Numbered from the stretch's first letter, positions 36,776 through 46,915 are shown. The stretch is 64,000 nucleotides of DNA from Thermomonas flagellata (GCF_022419185.1 NZ_JAJOZK010000001.1:1-64000), one strand, 5' to 3'. Notes: generated from the sequence alone by a model not told the origin. Program-made: numbers and translations.

Positions 36776-37765
36776 TCAGCGCCGCCATTCGGCGTGGCGG
36801 CGCTCCCAGGCCCAGGCGTGCGCGAGGATGGTGTCGAGGTCGGCGTAACGCGGCTGCCAGCCGAGCACGCGGCGCGCGGCGCTGGCATCCGCCACCAGCA
36901 CCGGCGGATCGCCCGGCCGGCGCGCGCCCACCTGTACCGGGATCGGATGCCCGGTGGCGCGCCGCGCCGCCGCGATCACCTCGCGCACCGAATGGCCGTT
37001 GCCGTTGCCCAGGTTGTAGCGCGCGCTGTCGCCGCCCTGCAGCAGCTGCCGCAGGGCCAAGAGGTGCGCCTGGCACAGGTCCTCGACGTGGATGTAGTCG
37101 CGGATGCAGGTGCCGTCGGCGGTGGGATAGTCCTCGCCGTACACCGTGATGTGCGGGCGGCGGCCGGAGGCCACCTGCAGGACCAGCGGGATCAGGTGGG
37201 TCTCCGGTTCGTGGCATTCGCCCAGCTCGCCCTCGGGGTCGGCGCCGGCGGCGTTGAAGTAGCGCAGGCAGACCGACTTCAGGCCGTGGGCGCGGTCGAA
37301 ATCCTCCAGCACCTGCTCGACGAACCACTTGCTGCGGCCGTAGGGGTTGATCGGCGCCTTCGGATGCGCCTCGTCGATCGGCACGTACTGCGGGTCGCCG
37401 AAGATCGCCGCGGTGGAGGAGAAGATGAAGCGCGCCACGCCGTGCGCGCGCATCGCCTCCAGCAGCGCCAGGGTGGCGGCGACGTTGTTGCGGTAGTACT
37501 TGCCGGGCGCGGCCACCGACTCGCCGACCTGGATGAAGCTGGCGAAGTGCATCACCGCCGCCGGGCGCAGGGCGGCCAGCAGCGGGCCGACGAACGCGGG
37601 GTCGCCGATGTCGCCGACGTGCAGCGGCGCGCCGAGCACCGCCTCGCGGCGGCCGGAGGACAGATCGTCCGCCACCTGCACCGCGAAGCCCGCGCGGCGC
37701 AGCTGCTTGACCATGTGCGCGCCGATGTAGCCGGCGCCGCCCACCACCAGGATGCAATCGCCCAT
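36776..37765 (-). CDS. galE: UDP-glucose 4-epimerase
   Basis: Interconverts UDP-glucose and UDP-galactose. The 329-residue extended SDR has VVGGAGYIGAHMVKQLRRAG, FIFSSTAAIFGDP, the catalytic YGRSK and the pattern NAAGADPEGELGE and RDYIHVEDLCQAH. It lies between the glycosyltransferase genes and can supply UDP-galactose for their products. Start ATG 37765 gives the canonical N-terminus; the longer frame upstream is Pro/Arg-rich. Confidence 0.95.
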   Translation of the reverse strand: MGDCILVVGGAGYIGAHMVKQLRRAGFAVQVADDLSSGRREAVLGAPLHVGDIGDPAFVGPLLAALRPAAVMHFASFIQVGESVAAPGKYYRNNVAATLALLEAMRAHGVARFIFSSTAAIFGDPQYVPIDEAHPKAPINPYGRSKWFVEQVLEDFDRAHGLKSVCLRYFNAAGADPEGELGECHEPETHLIPLVLQVASGRRPHITVYGEDYPTADGTCIRDYIHVEDLCQAHLLALRQLLQGGDSARYNLGNGNGHSVREVIAAARRATGHPIPVQVGARRPGDPPVLVADASAARRVLGWQPRYADLDTILAHAWAWERRHAEWRR

Positions 37766-37827
37766 CGCCCGTCCGCGGCTCGTGCCTGCCCGCGATTCTC
37801 GCCGATGCCGCGGTCGCCGCGCACCGC

Positions 37828-37833
37828 TATCCT
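37828..37833 (+). promoter_or_regulatory. Likely -10 hexamer of the second GT39 gene
   Basis: TATCCT ends exactly 6 nt before ATG 37840, with no Shine-Dalgarno sequence. The spacing decides the start among GTG 37837, ATG 37840 and ATG 37843 in favour of 37840. Confidence 0.45.
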
Positions 37834-37839
37834 TGCGTG

Positions 37840-39456
37840 ATGATGCTCGCCCGGGATTTGCGTGACCTGCGCGCGCCGCTGCTGGCCTGGGCCGCGGTGG
37901 CGCTGGTGTCGATGTTCCTGCACGGCCCACTGCCGCTGTATTCGACCCGCTCGCTGGCGGTGGCGTGGGAGATGTGGGACCGCGGCAGCTGGCTGGTGCC
38001 GTTGTTCAACGCCGCACCCTACTCGCACAAGACCCCGCTGCTGCCATGGCTGATCCACGCCGGCTGGGCGGTCGCCGGGGTGAACGATGTCTGGCCGCGG
38101 CTGCTGATGGTGCTGCTGGGCACCGTCGCGATCGCCCAGACCGGCCTGCTGGCGCGCCGGCTGGCCCCGGAGCGGCCGGCGCTGGCGCCGCTGGCGGCGT
38201 GGGCGATGGCCGGGCTCTGGTACTACTTCCTGTTCGCCCTGCAGGTGATGTACGAGCTGCCGCTGGCGGTGGCGGTGCTGGCCGGGCTGCTGGCGCTGTG
38301 CCGGCGTGAGGGCGAGGACTGGCGGCCCAGCTGGGCCGGCTTCGCGCTGGCGGTCGGGTTCGGCCTGCTGGCCAAGGGGCCGGTCGCGCTGCTGCACCTG
38401 GGGGTGCCGCTGCTGACCGCGCGCGCCTGGCACCCGGCGGCGCGTGCGGACGGCCGCAGGTTCGCCCGCCGCGCGGCGCTGGCGGTGCTGGGCGGGATCG
38501 CGCTGTTCGCGCTGTGGCTGGTGCCGGCGCTGGTGCTGGGCGACCCGGAGTACCGCCGCGCCCTGCTGCTGACCCAGACCGCCGGCCGGATCAAGGACAG
38601 CTTCGACCATGCCGAGCCGTGGTGGTGGTACGCGCCGATGGTGCTGGTGCTGCTGGCGCCGTGGTGGTGGCAGGCCTGGTGGTGGCGGCAGGTGCCGGCG
38701 CTGTGGCGGGATGCGGCGCTGCGCATGCCGTGGCGGTGGCTGCTCGGGGTGCTGCTGCTGTTCAGCCTGATCAGCGGCAAGCAGCCCTATTACCTGCTGC
38801 CGGATTTCCCGGCGGTGGCCCTGCTGCTGGCGGCGGCGGCCGAACGCCGGCCGCGGCTGGGCTGGATGCCCGGGCTGGTGGTGCTGGCGCTGGCGCTGGC
38901 GATGCTGGCGGCGCCGTGGATCGCCGCGCGGATCGCGCAGCCGTTCCCGCCGACGTTGCCGGCCAGCGCACAGCTGGGCGGCGCCGTGCTGCTGCCGCTG
39001 GCGCTGGCGATGTGGCGCTGGCGCACGCTGCCGGTGCAGGCCGCCGGCGTGCTGCTGGCGGCGGCCGTTCTGCACGCGGCCGGGACCACGCTGCTGCGCG
39101 CGCAGTTCGACCTGACCCCGACCGCGCAGCTGCTCGGGCAGGCGCAGCGTGCCGGCCGCCAGATCGCGTTCATCGGCGAGTACCAGCTGCAGTACCACTT
39201 CGCCGGCCGCCTGCATGCGCCGATCGCGGTGCTGGACGAGGCCGACGCCCGGCGCTGGGCCGAGCGCCATCCCGACCAGCTGATCGTGGTCAACAGCCTG
39301 CAGGCCTGGGATGCGCCGGGGCCGCAGCCGCTGCTGCAGCAGCCCTGGCGCACGCGCTGGGTGCAGGTCTGGCGCGCCGGCACCTGGCGTGCGCTGCCGG
39401 CGCAGCAGCTACCGCTGGCGCCCGCGGCCTACCATCTGCGCTACCAGCCGCGCTGA
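37840..39456 (+). CDS. GT39-family membrane glycosyltransferase, copy 2
   Basis: A 538-residue inner-membrane protein with the same plan as the earlier copy: loop motif PLYSTRSLAVAWEMWDRGSW, SHKTPLLPWLIHAGW, a TKG-like LLAKGPVALLHLG, about eleven helices and a periplasmic tail. The first loop Asp/Glu region is replaced by Ser/Thr/Glu residues, so the catalytic acid may differ. The Trp-rich stretch WWWYAPMVLVLLAPWWWQAW is striking. Its 3' end overlaps the convergent PH-domain gene by 48 bp. Substrate unknown. Confidence 0.82.
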   Translation: MMLARDLRDLRAPLLAWAAVALVSMFLHGPLPLYSTRSLAVAWEMWDRGSWLVPLFNAAPYSHKTPLLPWLIHAGWAVAGVNDVWPRLLMVLLGTVAIAQTGLLARRLAPERPALAPLAAWAMAGLWYYFLFALQVMYELPLAVAVLAGLLALCRREGEDWRPSWAGFALAVGFGLLAKGPVALLHLGVPLLTARAWHPAARADGRRFARRAALAVLGGIALFALWLVPALVLGDPEYRRALLLTQTAGRIKDSFDHAEPWWWYAPMVLVLLAPWWWQAWWWRQVPALWRDAALRMPWRWLLGVLLLFSLISGKQPYYLLPDFPAVALLLAAAAERRPRLGWMPGLVVLALALAMLAAPWIAARIAQPFPPTLPASAQLGGAVLLPLALAMWRWRTLPVQAAGVLLAAAVLHAAGTTLLRAQFDLTPTAQLLGQAQRAGRQIAFIGEYQLQYHFAGRLHAPIAVLDEADARRWAERHPDQLIVVNSLQAWDAPGPQPLLQQPWRTRWVQVWRAGTWRALPAQQLPLAPAAYHLRYQPR

Positions 39457-40899
39457 CAGCGCGCGCGCCTCCGCCTGCGGCAGGTGCCGCAGCAGCAGCG
39501 GCGTCCCGTGCGCGCCGCCGCCGGCGGTGTCCAGCAGCAGGCTGGCCATGCCAAGCCGGCGCTGCAGCGGCGACTGCCGCAACTGCAGCGCCTGCAGCTT
39601 GGCGATCTCGGCCAGGTGCCAGCGGTGGTCGAGCCAACCGCTGCGCCAGGCCACGTGGCGGCCGTCGCAGGCCCAGGCGCAGGCGCGCGCCAACCGGCGT
39701 GCGCGCCACAGCGCGAGCGGCAGCAGCACCAGCGCCAGCGCGCCCATGGGGCCGATCCGCCATGCCAGCAGCCCCGCCGACGCCAGCACCAGCAGCACGC
39801 CGGGCCCGGCCAGCAGCCGCCAGGCGCGCGGATGCAGCGGCTGCCAGGCCAGGCCATCCCAGTCCAGTCCCGGCAGGAAGTGCTGCAGCAGGGCGCGGCA
39901 GCGCGCCGGGGTGGCGATCGGCGCGATCTCGCGCAGGGGGTGGCCGCCGGCATCCTCGGTGTGTGGGGTGGCGGCGGTGTCCACGCCCAGGCTGCAGCGA
40001 TGGAACAGCCGGTGCAGCAGGCTCTCGCGCAGGCGCCAGGCCTGGATCCGGCGCAGCGGCGCCGCGGTGCGCGTGCGCGCCAGCAGGCCGCGTTCGACCT
40101 GCAGGCGGCCGTCCTCCTCGCGCAGGGTGAAGCCGTGGAACTGCACCAGCGCCAGCAGCACCGACAGCAGGCGCAGCCCGACCACCACCGCCAGCAGCAG
40201 GCCGAACGCGGCCAGTCCCAGCGCCAGCGGGCCGTCGTGCAGGTGGCGGCCGAGGCCGCGGCCGAGCGCGTCCAGCGCCCACCGGCCCCAGCGTTCGAAC
40301 AGCGCGTACAGCACGTTCTCGCCGGCCTGGCTGAGCGCGCCGAAGGCCGCCGCCACCACCAGCAGGCCGCGGTTGGAGATCAGCCCGAGCCGCACCAGCT
40401 CGGCGTCCGTCAGGGTCAGCAGCGGCGGCGCGCTGTCCTCGGCGCTGCCGGCCTGCCCGCGCTGGCGGCGCACCAGCGCCTCCAGCGCCAGCGCCTGGTC
40501 GAGCCGCAGCACCCGCATGCGCGCCTCGGCGCCGGCGCCGCCGGCCGATTCCAGGCGCACTTCGGCGACCCCGAACAGGCGGTGCAGCGGCGACTGGTGC
40601 AGGCTGACGTTGTGGATGCGCGCGAACGGCAGCTCGCGCCGGGTGCGGTGCAGCCAGCCGCGGCGGATGGTGATCGCCTGCGCGCCGATCGCATAGCGGT
40701 AGGTCAGGGACTCGGCGAACGCGGCCAGCACCAGCACCGCCACCGCGAGCAGGCCCCACAGGTCGTGGCGGTCGCCGCGCCCGGCGACCAGCAGCACCAG
40801 CAGCGGGACGATGAACTGCTGCAGCTGGTGCAGCAGCACGAACAGCCACGACAGCGGATGCAGCCGCTGCTCCGGCGCCGGTACGTCCGCGGCGCTCAT
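39409..40899 (-). CDS. PH-domain membrane protein, YdbT type
   Basis: A 496-residue membrane protein with three bacterial PH (bPH2) domains separated by membrane helices. Each PH unit shows the R-x-LPFARIHNVSLHQSPLHRLFG-like motif (FARIHNVS; RRIQAWRLRESLLHRL; AKLQALQLRQSPLQRRLG). N-terminal helices at about 20-60; a helix pair at about 185-260. The family (with YdbS) is of unknown role and is often found in envelope operons. It is the last gene after the LpxL-like and YdbS-type genes, 21 bp downstream. The C-terminal 16 codons overlap the second GT39 gene on the other strand. Confidence 0.85.
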   Translation of the reverse strand: MSAADVPAPEQRLHPLSWLFVLLHQLQQFIVPLLVLLVAGRGDRHDLWGLLAVAVLVLAAFAESLTYRYAIGAQAITIRRGWLHRTRRELPFARIHNVSLHQSPLHRLFGVAEVRLESAGGAGAEARMRVLRLDQALALEALVRRQRGQAGSAEDSAPPLLTLTDAELVRLGLISNRGLLVVAAAFGALSQAGENVLYALFERWGRWALDALGRGLGRHLHDGPLALGLAAFGLLLAVVVGLRLLSVLLALVQFHGFTLREEDGRLQVERGLLARTRTAAPLRRIQAWRLRESLLHRLFHRCSLGVDTAATPHTEDAGGHPLREIAPIATPARCRALLQHFLPGLDWDGLAWQPLHPRAWRLLAGPGVLLVLASAGLLAWRIGPMGALALVLLPLALWRARRLARACAWACDGRHVAWRSGWLDHRWHLAEIAKLQALQLRQSPLQRRLGMASLLLDTAGGGAHGTPLLLRHLPQAEARALSARLVAQMVGRGRQR

Positions 40900-40920
40900 C
40901 GGCGCGCATGCGGCGTGCGC

Positions 40921-41430
40921 TCACAGCGCATCGCCGGCCTCGTCGAGCGGTCGCGCGAGGGCGTCGCGCAGCGCCTCGGCGTCGGCGCGGTCCAGCCCGC
41001 GCACCGCCACGCCGGCCAGGTGCGCGGCGGCGGTGTGCACCACCAGGGTCGCCAGCCCCAGGCGCCGCTGCAGGGGGCCGTGCTTGAGGTCCACGTGCTG
41101 GACCCGGCTCGCCGGCACCCGTGTCTCGCGCCACCACAGCCGGCCCTGGCGCAGCCACAGGCCGTCGCCGTCCAGTTTCCAGCGCTGGTAGCGCAGGCGC
41201 GCGCCGAGCAGCGCGCCGAGCGCGGCGGCCAGCCCCAGCAGCGCGGCCGCGGCCGGGCGCAGCGCCGGCACCCGGCTGCCCTCCGCGGCCAGGTCGAGCA
41301 GCAACAGCGCCGGCGGCAGCGCCAGCGCGGCCAGCGCCAGCGCCCACAGCGCGGCCTGCAGGCGCACCGCGCGCGCCGGCGGCGCGTGCCAGCCGGCCGT
41401 GGGCTCGGGGGGGATGACGGAGGCGCTCAT
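40921..41430 (-). CDS. PH-domain membrane protein, YdbS type
   Basis: A 169-residue protein with two membrane helices (about 24-45 and 56-76) and one bPH2 domain (RYQRWKLDGDGLWLRQG, PASRVQHVDLKHGPLQRRLG). It is the partner expected for the YdbT-type gene downstream. The ATG overlaps the acyltransferase stop by 4 nt, so translation is coupled. Function unknown. Confidence 0.85.
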   Translation of the reverse strand: MSASVIPPEPTAGWHAPPARAVRLQAALWALALAALALPPALLLLDLAAEGSRVPALRPAAAALLGLAAALGALLGARLRYQRWKLDGDGLWLRQGRLWWRETRVPASRVQHVDLKHGPLQRRLGLATLVVHTAAAHLAGVAVRGLDRADAEALRDALARPLDEAGDAL

Positions 41431-42347
41431 CGGTACAGGTCCCAGTACGGGTTGCCCTCGCCGCTGCCGGGCGGGCGCAGGGTATAGCGCTTGTAGGTCC
41501 ACTGGTACTGGCTGAAGTCGCGGCGCGCGACGGCCTCCACCGCGGCGTTGAGCGCGGCCACGGCCCGCACCGGGTCCGGGTCGGCGATGTCCGCCGGCGC
41601 CGGCGCGAAGTGCAGCGAAAAGCGCGGCGGACCCTCGCCCGGCAGGCGTTCGCACCAGGCCAGCAGCACCTGCGCGCCGCTGCGCGCGGCCAGCCGCGAC
41701 AGCAGGGTCATGGTCAGCGCCGGCTTGCCGAAGAACGGCGCGAACGCGCCCTCGCCTGCCTTGGGCTGCTGGTCGGGCAGGATCCCGACCACCCCGCCGG
41801 CCTGCAGGCGCTTGAGCAGGGTGCGCACGCCCGCGGCCTCGGCGCGCACCTGCTCCACCTGCTGCCCGGCGCGCGCGCGCACCCGGCGCAGGAAGGCCTC
41901 GCCCAGGGCCGATTCCGGCGGCCGGTACAGGATCGCCAGCGGGGTGTGCGCCGCCAGCCACTGGTTCAGCAGCTCCCAGTTGCCCATGTGCGGGGCGGCC
42001 ACGATCAGCCCGCGCGGATCGGCCAGGGCGGCGTCGAACAGGGCGCGCCCGTGCACCTCCACGATGTCCGCGAGGTTGCGCGCCGGCGGCCGCGTCCACA
42101 GGCGCAAGGTCTCGACCGCCTGGCGCGCGGTGGTGCGCACGATCCGGCGCAGCAGCGCCTCGCGCGCGGCGGCGTCGAGATCCGGCCGGATCAGCTCGAG
42201 GTTGCGCCGCGCGACCCGCGCCTCGCGCGCATCGGTGGCGACGGCCGCGGCGGCGAGCGCGTCCGCCAGCGCGCGCAGCAGCGGCCACGGCCACCGGGCC
42301 ACGGCCCAGGCCAGCGCATACAGCAGGGCCGCGGCGAGATCACGCAT
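41427..42347 (-). CDS. LpxL/HtrB-type lipid A acyltransferase
   Basis: A 306-residue inner-membrane-associated lysophospholipid-type acyltransferase that adds a secondary acyl chain to lipid A precursors. It has the catalytic HX4E motif APHMGNWELLNQWL, YRPPESALGEAFLRRVR, GVVGILPDQQPKAGEGAFAPFFG and the C-terminal WTYKRYTLRPPG. TAGACT lies 6 nt before the ATG with no Shine-Dalgarno sequence, so the operon message is probably leaderless. The exact acyl position cannot be told. Confidence 0.88.
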   Translation of the reverse strand: MRDLAAALLYALAWAVARWPWPLLRALADALAAAAVATDAREARVARRNLELIRPDLDAAAREALLRRIVRTTARQAVETLRLWTRPPARNLADIVEVHGRALFDAALADPRGLIVAAPHMGNWELLNQWLAAHTPLAILYRPPESALGEAFLRRVRARAGQQVEQVRAEAAGVRTLLKRLQAGGVVGILPDQQPKAGEGAFAPFFGKPALTMTLLSRLAARSGAQVLLAWCERLPGEGPPRFSLHFAPAPADIADPDPVRAVAALNAAVEAVARRDFSQYQWTYKRYTLRPPGSGEGNPYWDLYR

Positions 42348-42353
42348 GGCGGC

Positions 42354-42359
42354 AGTCTA
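42354..42359 (-). promoter_or_regulatory. Likely -10 hexamer of the LpxL-type operon
   Basis: On the minus strand TAGACT is followed by 6 nt and the ATG. It is identical in hexamer and spacing to the priA site. The dtd promoter hexamer lies 24 bp away facing the other way. Confidence 0.5.
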
Positions 42360-42383
42360 TCCGCGGCGGTCAGCGTTCGCGGT

Positions 42384-42389
42384 TACCCT
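42384..42389 (+). promoter_or_regulatory. Likely -10 hexamer of dtd
   Basis: TACCCT ends 7 nt before the dtd ATG, with no ribosome-binding site. It suggests a leaderless dtd message divergent from the acyltransferase promoter. Confidence 0.4.
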
Positions 42390-42396
42390 TGCGCGC

Positions 42397-42837
42397 ATGC
42401 TCGCCCTCATCCAGCGCGTGACCGAAGCCCGGGTGACCGTCGCCGGCGACACCGTCGGGGCGATCGGCCCGGGCCTGCTGGCCCTGGTCGGGATCGAGCC
42501 CCGGGACGGCGATGCGCAGGTGGCGCGGATGGCTGGGCGCCTGCTCGGCTACCGCGTGTTCGCCGACGCCGAGGGGCGCATTAACCGCTCGCTCTCCGAC
42601 ACCGGCGGCGGCCTGCTGCTGGTCAGCCAGTTCACCCTCGCCGCCGACACCCGCTCCGGGATGCGCCCGGGCTTCAGCACTGCGGCCGCACCGGCGCAGG
42701 CGCGGGCGGTGTTCGAACGGCTGCTGGACGCCTGCCGCGCGCGCCATCCGGCAGGGGTGGAAAGCGGCCGCTTCGGCGCCCATATGCAGGTCAGCCTGGT
42801 CAACGACGGCCCGGTGACCTTCCTGCTGCGCGCCTGA
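42397..42837 (+). CDS. dtd: D-aminoacyl-tRNA deacylase
   Basis: Removes D-amino acids (and glycine from tRNA-Ala) from mischarged tRNA. The 146-residue protein has the two motifs of the dimer active site, SQFTLAADT and VNDGPVTF (the Gly-Pro motif). Its start is ATG 42397 (MLALIQRVTEARVTVAG). It lies divergently from the acyltransferase gene and 117 bp before rpoD. Confidence 0.96.
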   Translation: MLALIQRVTEARVTVAGDTVGAIGPGLLALVGIEPRDGDAQVARMAGRLLGYRVFADAEGRINRSLSDTGGGLLLVSQFTLAADTRSGMRPGFSTAAAPAQARAVFERLLDACRARHPAGVESGRFGAHMQVSLVNDGPVTFLLRA

Positions 42838-42890
42838 GCCCAGACCCCGAAACTGAACGGCGCGCGCGGGTAAGTCCTTGGCCGCGCAGG

Positions 42891-42896
42891 TATAAT
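42891..42896 (+). promoter_or_regulatory. Consensus -10 hexamer upstream of rpoD
   Basis: A perfect TATAAT lies 58 nt before the rpoD ATG in otherwise very GC-rich DNA. I do not see a convincing -35 at 16-18 bp. The leader is about 52 nt. Confidence 0.5.
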
Positions 42897-42954
42897 GCAA
42901 GGTTCCCCGCGCCGGCGGCTGCCGGCGCCCCGCTCCCGACACGGTGCCCGATCC

Positions 42955-44820
<1,866 letters not shown>

Positions 44821-44843
44821 CGGCGCCTGCCCGCCGGGTTCCT

Positions 44844-44873
44844 GCCGCGGCCCGCCCTCCGGCGGGCCGCGGC
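44844..44873 (+). terminator. Terminator hairpin after rpoD
   Basis: GCCGCGGCCCGCC (44844-44856) and GGCGGGCCGCGGC (44861-44873) make a perfect 13-bp stem with a CTCC loop, 23 nt after the rpoD stop. The following sequence CGTTGCA is not a T-tract. Confidence 0.6.
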
Positions 44874-44885
44874 CGTTGCAGCCCC

Positions 44886-44891
44886 TACAAT
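44886..44891 (+). promoter_or_regulatory. Likely -10 hexamer of tRNA-Ile
   Basis: TACAAT ends 9 nt before the first base of the mature tRNA. No clear -35 is seen because the rpoD hairpin occupies the place. Confidence 0.4.
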
Positions 44892-44900
44892 TCCCGCCGC

Positions 44901-44976
44901 GGGCCTATAGCTCAATGGTCAGAGCAGGGGACTCATAATCCCTTGGTTCCAGGTTCGAGTCCTGGTGGGCCCACCA
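44901..44976 (+). tRNA. tRNA-Ile with CAT anticodon (lysidine type, ileX/ileY-like)
   Basis: A complete 76-nt cloverleaf with encoded CCA. The acceptor stem GGGCCTA pairs with TGGGCCC (one T-G wobble), with discriminator A at 44973. The anticodon loop is CTCATAA with CAT at 44934-44936. The arm GGGACTCATAATCCC and the CTTGGT variable region match the minor tRNA-Ile type (CAU read as lysidine-modified, AUA codon) rather than elongator tRNA-Met. It is transcribed after rpoD. The 3' end of the histidine kinase gene overlaps it on the other strand. Confidence 0.9.
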
Positions 44977-46180
44977 GCCCCGCGTCGGGGGCGCCGATGC
45001 CGCTGACCGTGATCGCGGCCACGCCTTCCCACTGCACCTGCCAGCCGAGCCGCTGCGCCAGCCGCTCCAGCAGTGCGGAGCCTGGCCCGGCGTCGGCCGT
45101 TGCGGCGGGGGCGGGGCCGGCCTCCGGCGCGGCGGCTAGGCGCAGGCGGTGCCCGCGCGCGTCCAGCACGAGTCCCTGCCCCGGCGCGCCGGCCTGCAGC
45201 TGGCGCAGCAGCGCGGCCAGCAGCAGGCGCGCCTCGCGCCGCGGCAGCCGCCAGCGGCCGCGGCCATCGATGCGTACCCCGGCCGCGGGCAGCCCGGCGG
45301 CGTCGGCCACCTCGGCCAGGAACGCGGCGGCATCCACTGTCTCGGCCTGCAACGGCTGCCGGCGCGCGGCCGCCAGCAGGCTCTCCAGCAGTTCACGCAT
45401 CTGCGCGATCCCGCGCTCCAGCCGCTGCAGGCGCGCCGCCGTGGCCGGATCGGCGCCGGCGTCGTCGAGCAGCACTTCGGTCACGCCCTGGATCACCGCC
45501 AGCGGCGTGCGCAAGGCGTGGCTGGCATCAGCGAAGAAGGCCTGCTCGCGGGCGTCCGCGGCGACCAGCCGCGCCTGGTAGGCGTCGATCGCGCGCGCCA
45601 GCCGCCCGAGATCGTCGCGGCTGGCGGTCTGCGCCAGCGCGGTCGCGGTCGGCTGGTCGGGCAGGGCGTCGACCGCCTCCGCCAGCCGGTGCAGCGGCGC
45701 CAGCGCCAGCCCGGAGAACCACCAGCCCAGCGCGCCGGCGAGCAGGGTCCCGAGCACCACCATCGCCGCCATATAGCCGTGCAGGTGGCGCTCCAGGGCC
45801 TCGATGTCGCCGAGGTCGATGGTGAACACCAGCCGCCCGGCGGCGGTGTCGAACACGCCGACGTGGATGTCCGGCTGCGCCGGATCCTCGCGCACCCCGG
45901 GCGGGAAGCCGGCGTAGGCCGGCGGCAGCGCGGGGTCACCCTGGCGGTAGCCGCTCAGGCGCTGGGTGCGCGGCAGCCGCGCGCGCTGCCCGGTGGCCAG
46001 CAGCAGGCCGTAGTCGTCGGCTTGCCCGCGCAGGATCTCGGTCGCCACCAGGTATTCGTAGTCCTCCGCCAGCCAGGCCGCGGTGCCGGCGGCCAGCAGG
46101 CTCAGCAGCAGGCCGAGGGCGGTCGCCACCAGGGTGGCGCGCAGCCGCAGCGGCAGCGGGCGCCGCGCGGCCGCGCTCAT
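44933..46180 (-). CDS. Sensor histidine kinase with a reduced ATP-binding domain
   Basis: A 415-residue membrane kinase of a two-component system. TM1 at about 15-36 and TM2 at about 137-159 frame a periplasmic sensor of about 100 residues, then a HAMP region and the dimerisation H-box FFADASHALRTPLAVIQG (His221). The following ATP-binding domain is short and lacks the usual N-box Asn (LLAALLRQLQAG in its place); only a remnant of a GPGxxL motif (DAGPGSALLERLAQRLGW) remains. The reading frame then runs into the tRNA-Ile gene antisense: residues about 402-415 (GPPGLEPGTKGL) and the stop lie there. The start overlaps the regulator stop as ATGA. Kinase activity is doubtful. Confidence 0.85.
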   Translation of the reverse strand: MSAAARRPLPLRLRATLVATALGLLLSLLAAGTAAWLAEDYEYLVATEILRGQADDYGLLLATGQRARLPRTQRLSGYRQGDPALPPAYAGFPPGVREDPAQPDIHVGVFDTAAGRLVFTIDLGDIEALERHLHGYMAAMVVLGTLLAGALGWWFSGLALAPLHRLAEAVDALPDQPTATALAQTASRDDLGRLARAIDAYQARLVAADAREQAFFADASHALRTPLAVIQGVTEVLLDDAGADPATAARLQRLERGIAQMRELLESLLAAARRQPLQAETVDAAAFLAEVADAAGLPAAGVRIDGRGRWRLPRREARLLLAALLRQLQAGAPGQGLVLDARGHRLRLAAAPEAGPAPAATADAGPGSALLERLAQRLGWQVQWEGVAAITVSGIGAPDAGLVGPPGLEPGTKGL

Positions 46181-46857
46181 GCCGGCGGCACCAGGCGGTA
46201 GCCGACCCCGCGCACCGCGTGCAGCAGCGGTGATGCGAACGGGCGGTCGATCTGCGCGCGCAGCTCGTAGATCTGGGTCTGCAGCGCGGCCAGGTCGGCG
46301 CCATGCTCGCCCCAGCCGGCCGCGATCAGGCGCGCATGCGGCACGATTCGCGGGCAGTGCTGCAGCAGCAGCTGCAGCAGCGCGCCCTGCAGCCGGGTGA
46401 GCGGGATCGCGCGGCCGTCGCGGGTGGCGGTGCGGGTCTGCGGGTCGTAGCGCAGCGGTCCGCAGGCGAGGGCATGGTCGGGCGGATGGGTGCGCCGGTG
46501 CAGGGCCAGCAGGCGCGCCTCCAGCTCGCGTAGGGCGAACGGCTTGACCAGATAGTCGTCGGCACCCTCGGCGAATCCGCGCAGCTTGTCCTCCAGGGTG
46601 TCGCGCGCGGTCAGCATCAGCACCGGCACGCCGTGGCCGGCCTCGCGCAGGCGCCGGCACAGCGCCAGTCCGTCCAGCCGCGGCAGGCCGAGGTCGAGCA
46701 CGATCGCGTCGAACCCGCCCTGCAGCGCGCGCGCCAGCCCGCTGCCGCCGTCTGCACAGTGGTCGACGGCATGCCCGCGGCGTTCCAGGAAGTCCCAGAT
46801 GTTGGCGGCGATGTCGTGCTGGTCCTCGATCACCAGCACGTGCAGGCGGGGCGGCAT
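46177..46857 (-). CDS. OmpR-family response regulator
   Basis: A 226-residue regulator: REC domain with VLVIEDQHDIAANI, phosphoacceptor Asp in IVLDLGLPRLDG, LMLTARDT and the Lys in YLVKPFALREL, followed by an OmpR winged helix (TRLQGALLQLLLQHCP, HAVRGVGYRLV). It forms an operon with the kinase downstream (4-nt overlap). I start at ATG 46857 (MPPRLHVLVIED). A PmrA-box-like direct repeat lies in the divergent region to the LTA-synthase-type gene, so the regulator probably controls that gene and itself. Confidence 0.93.
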   Translation of the reverse strand: MPPRLHVLVIEDQHDIAANIWDFLERRGHAVDHCADGGSGLARALQGGFDAIVLDLGLPRLDGLALCRRLREAGHGVPVLMLTARDTLEDKLRGFAEGADDYLVKPFALRELEARLLALHRRTHPPDHALACGPLRYDPQTRTATRDGRAIPLTRLQGALLQLLLQHCPRIVPHARLIAAGWGEHGADLAALQTQIYELRAQIDRPFASPLLHAVRGVGYRLVPPA

Positions 46858-46915
46858 GGCGGCAGGGGCGGTGGCGGCGCGCATAGCCTGCCACGGCCGC
46901 GCGACCACGGGCGGC

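Noticed and set aside
44901-44976. Elongator tRNA-Met (CAT anticodon)
   Set aside because: The anticodon arm and CTTGGT variable region match minor tRNA-Ile with lysidine; TilS identity rules should confirm it.
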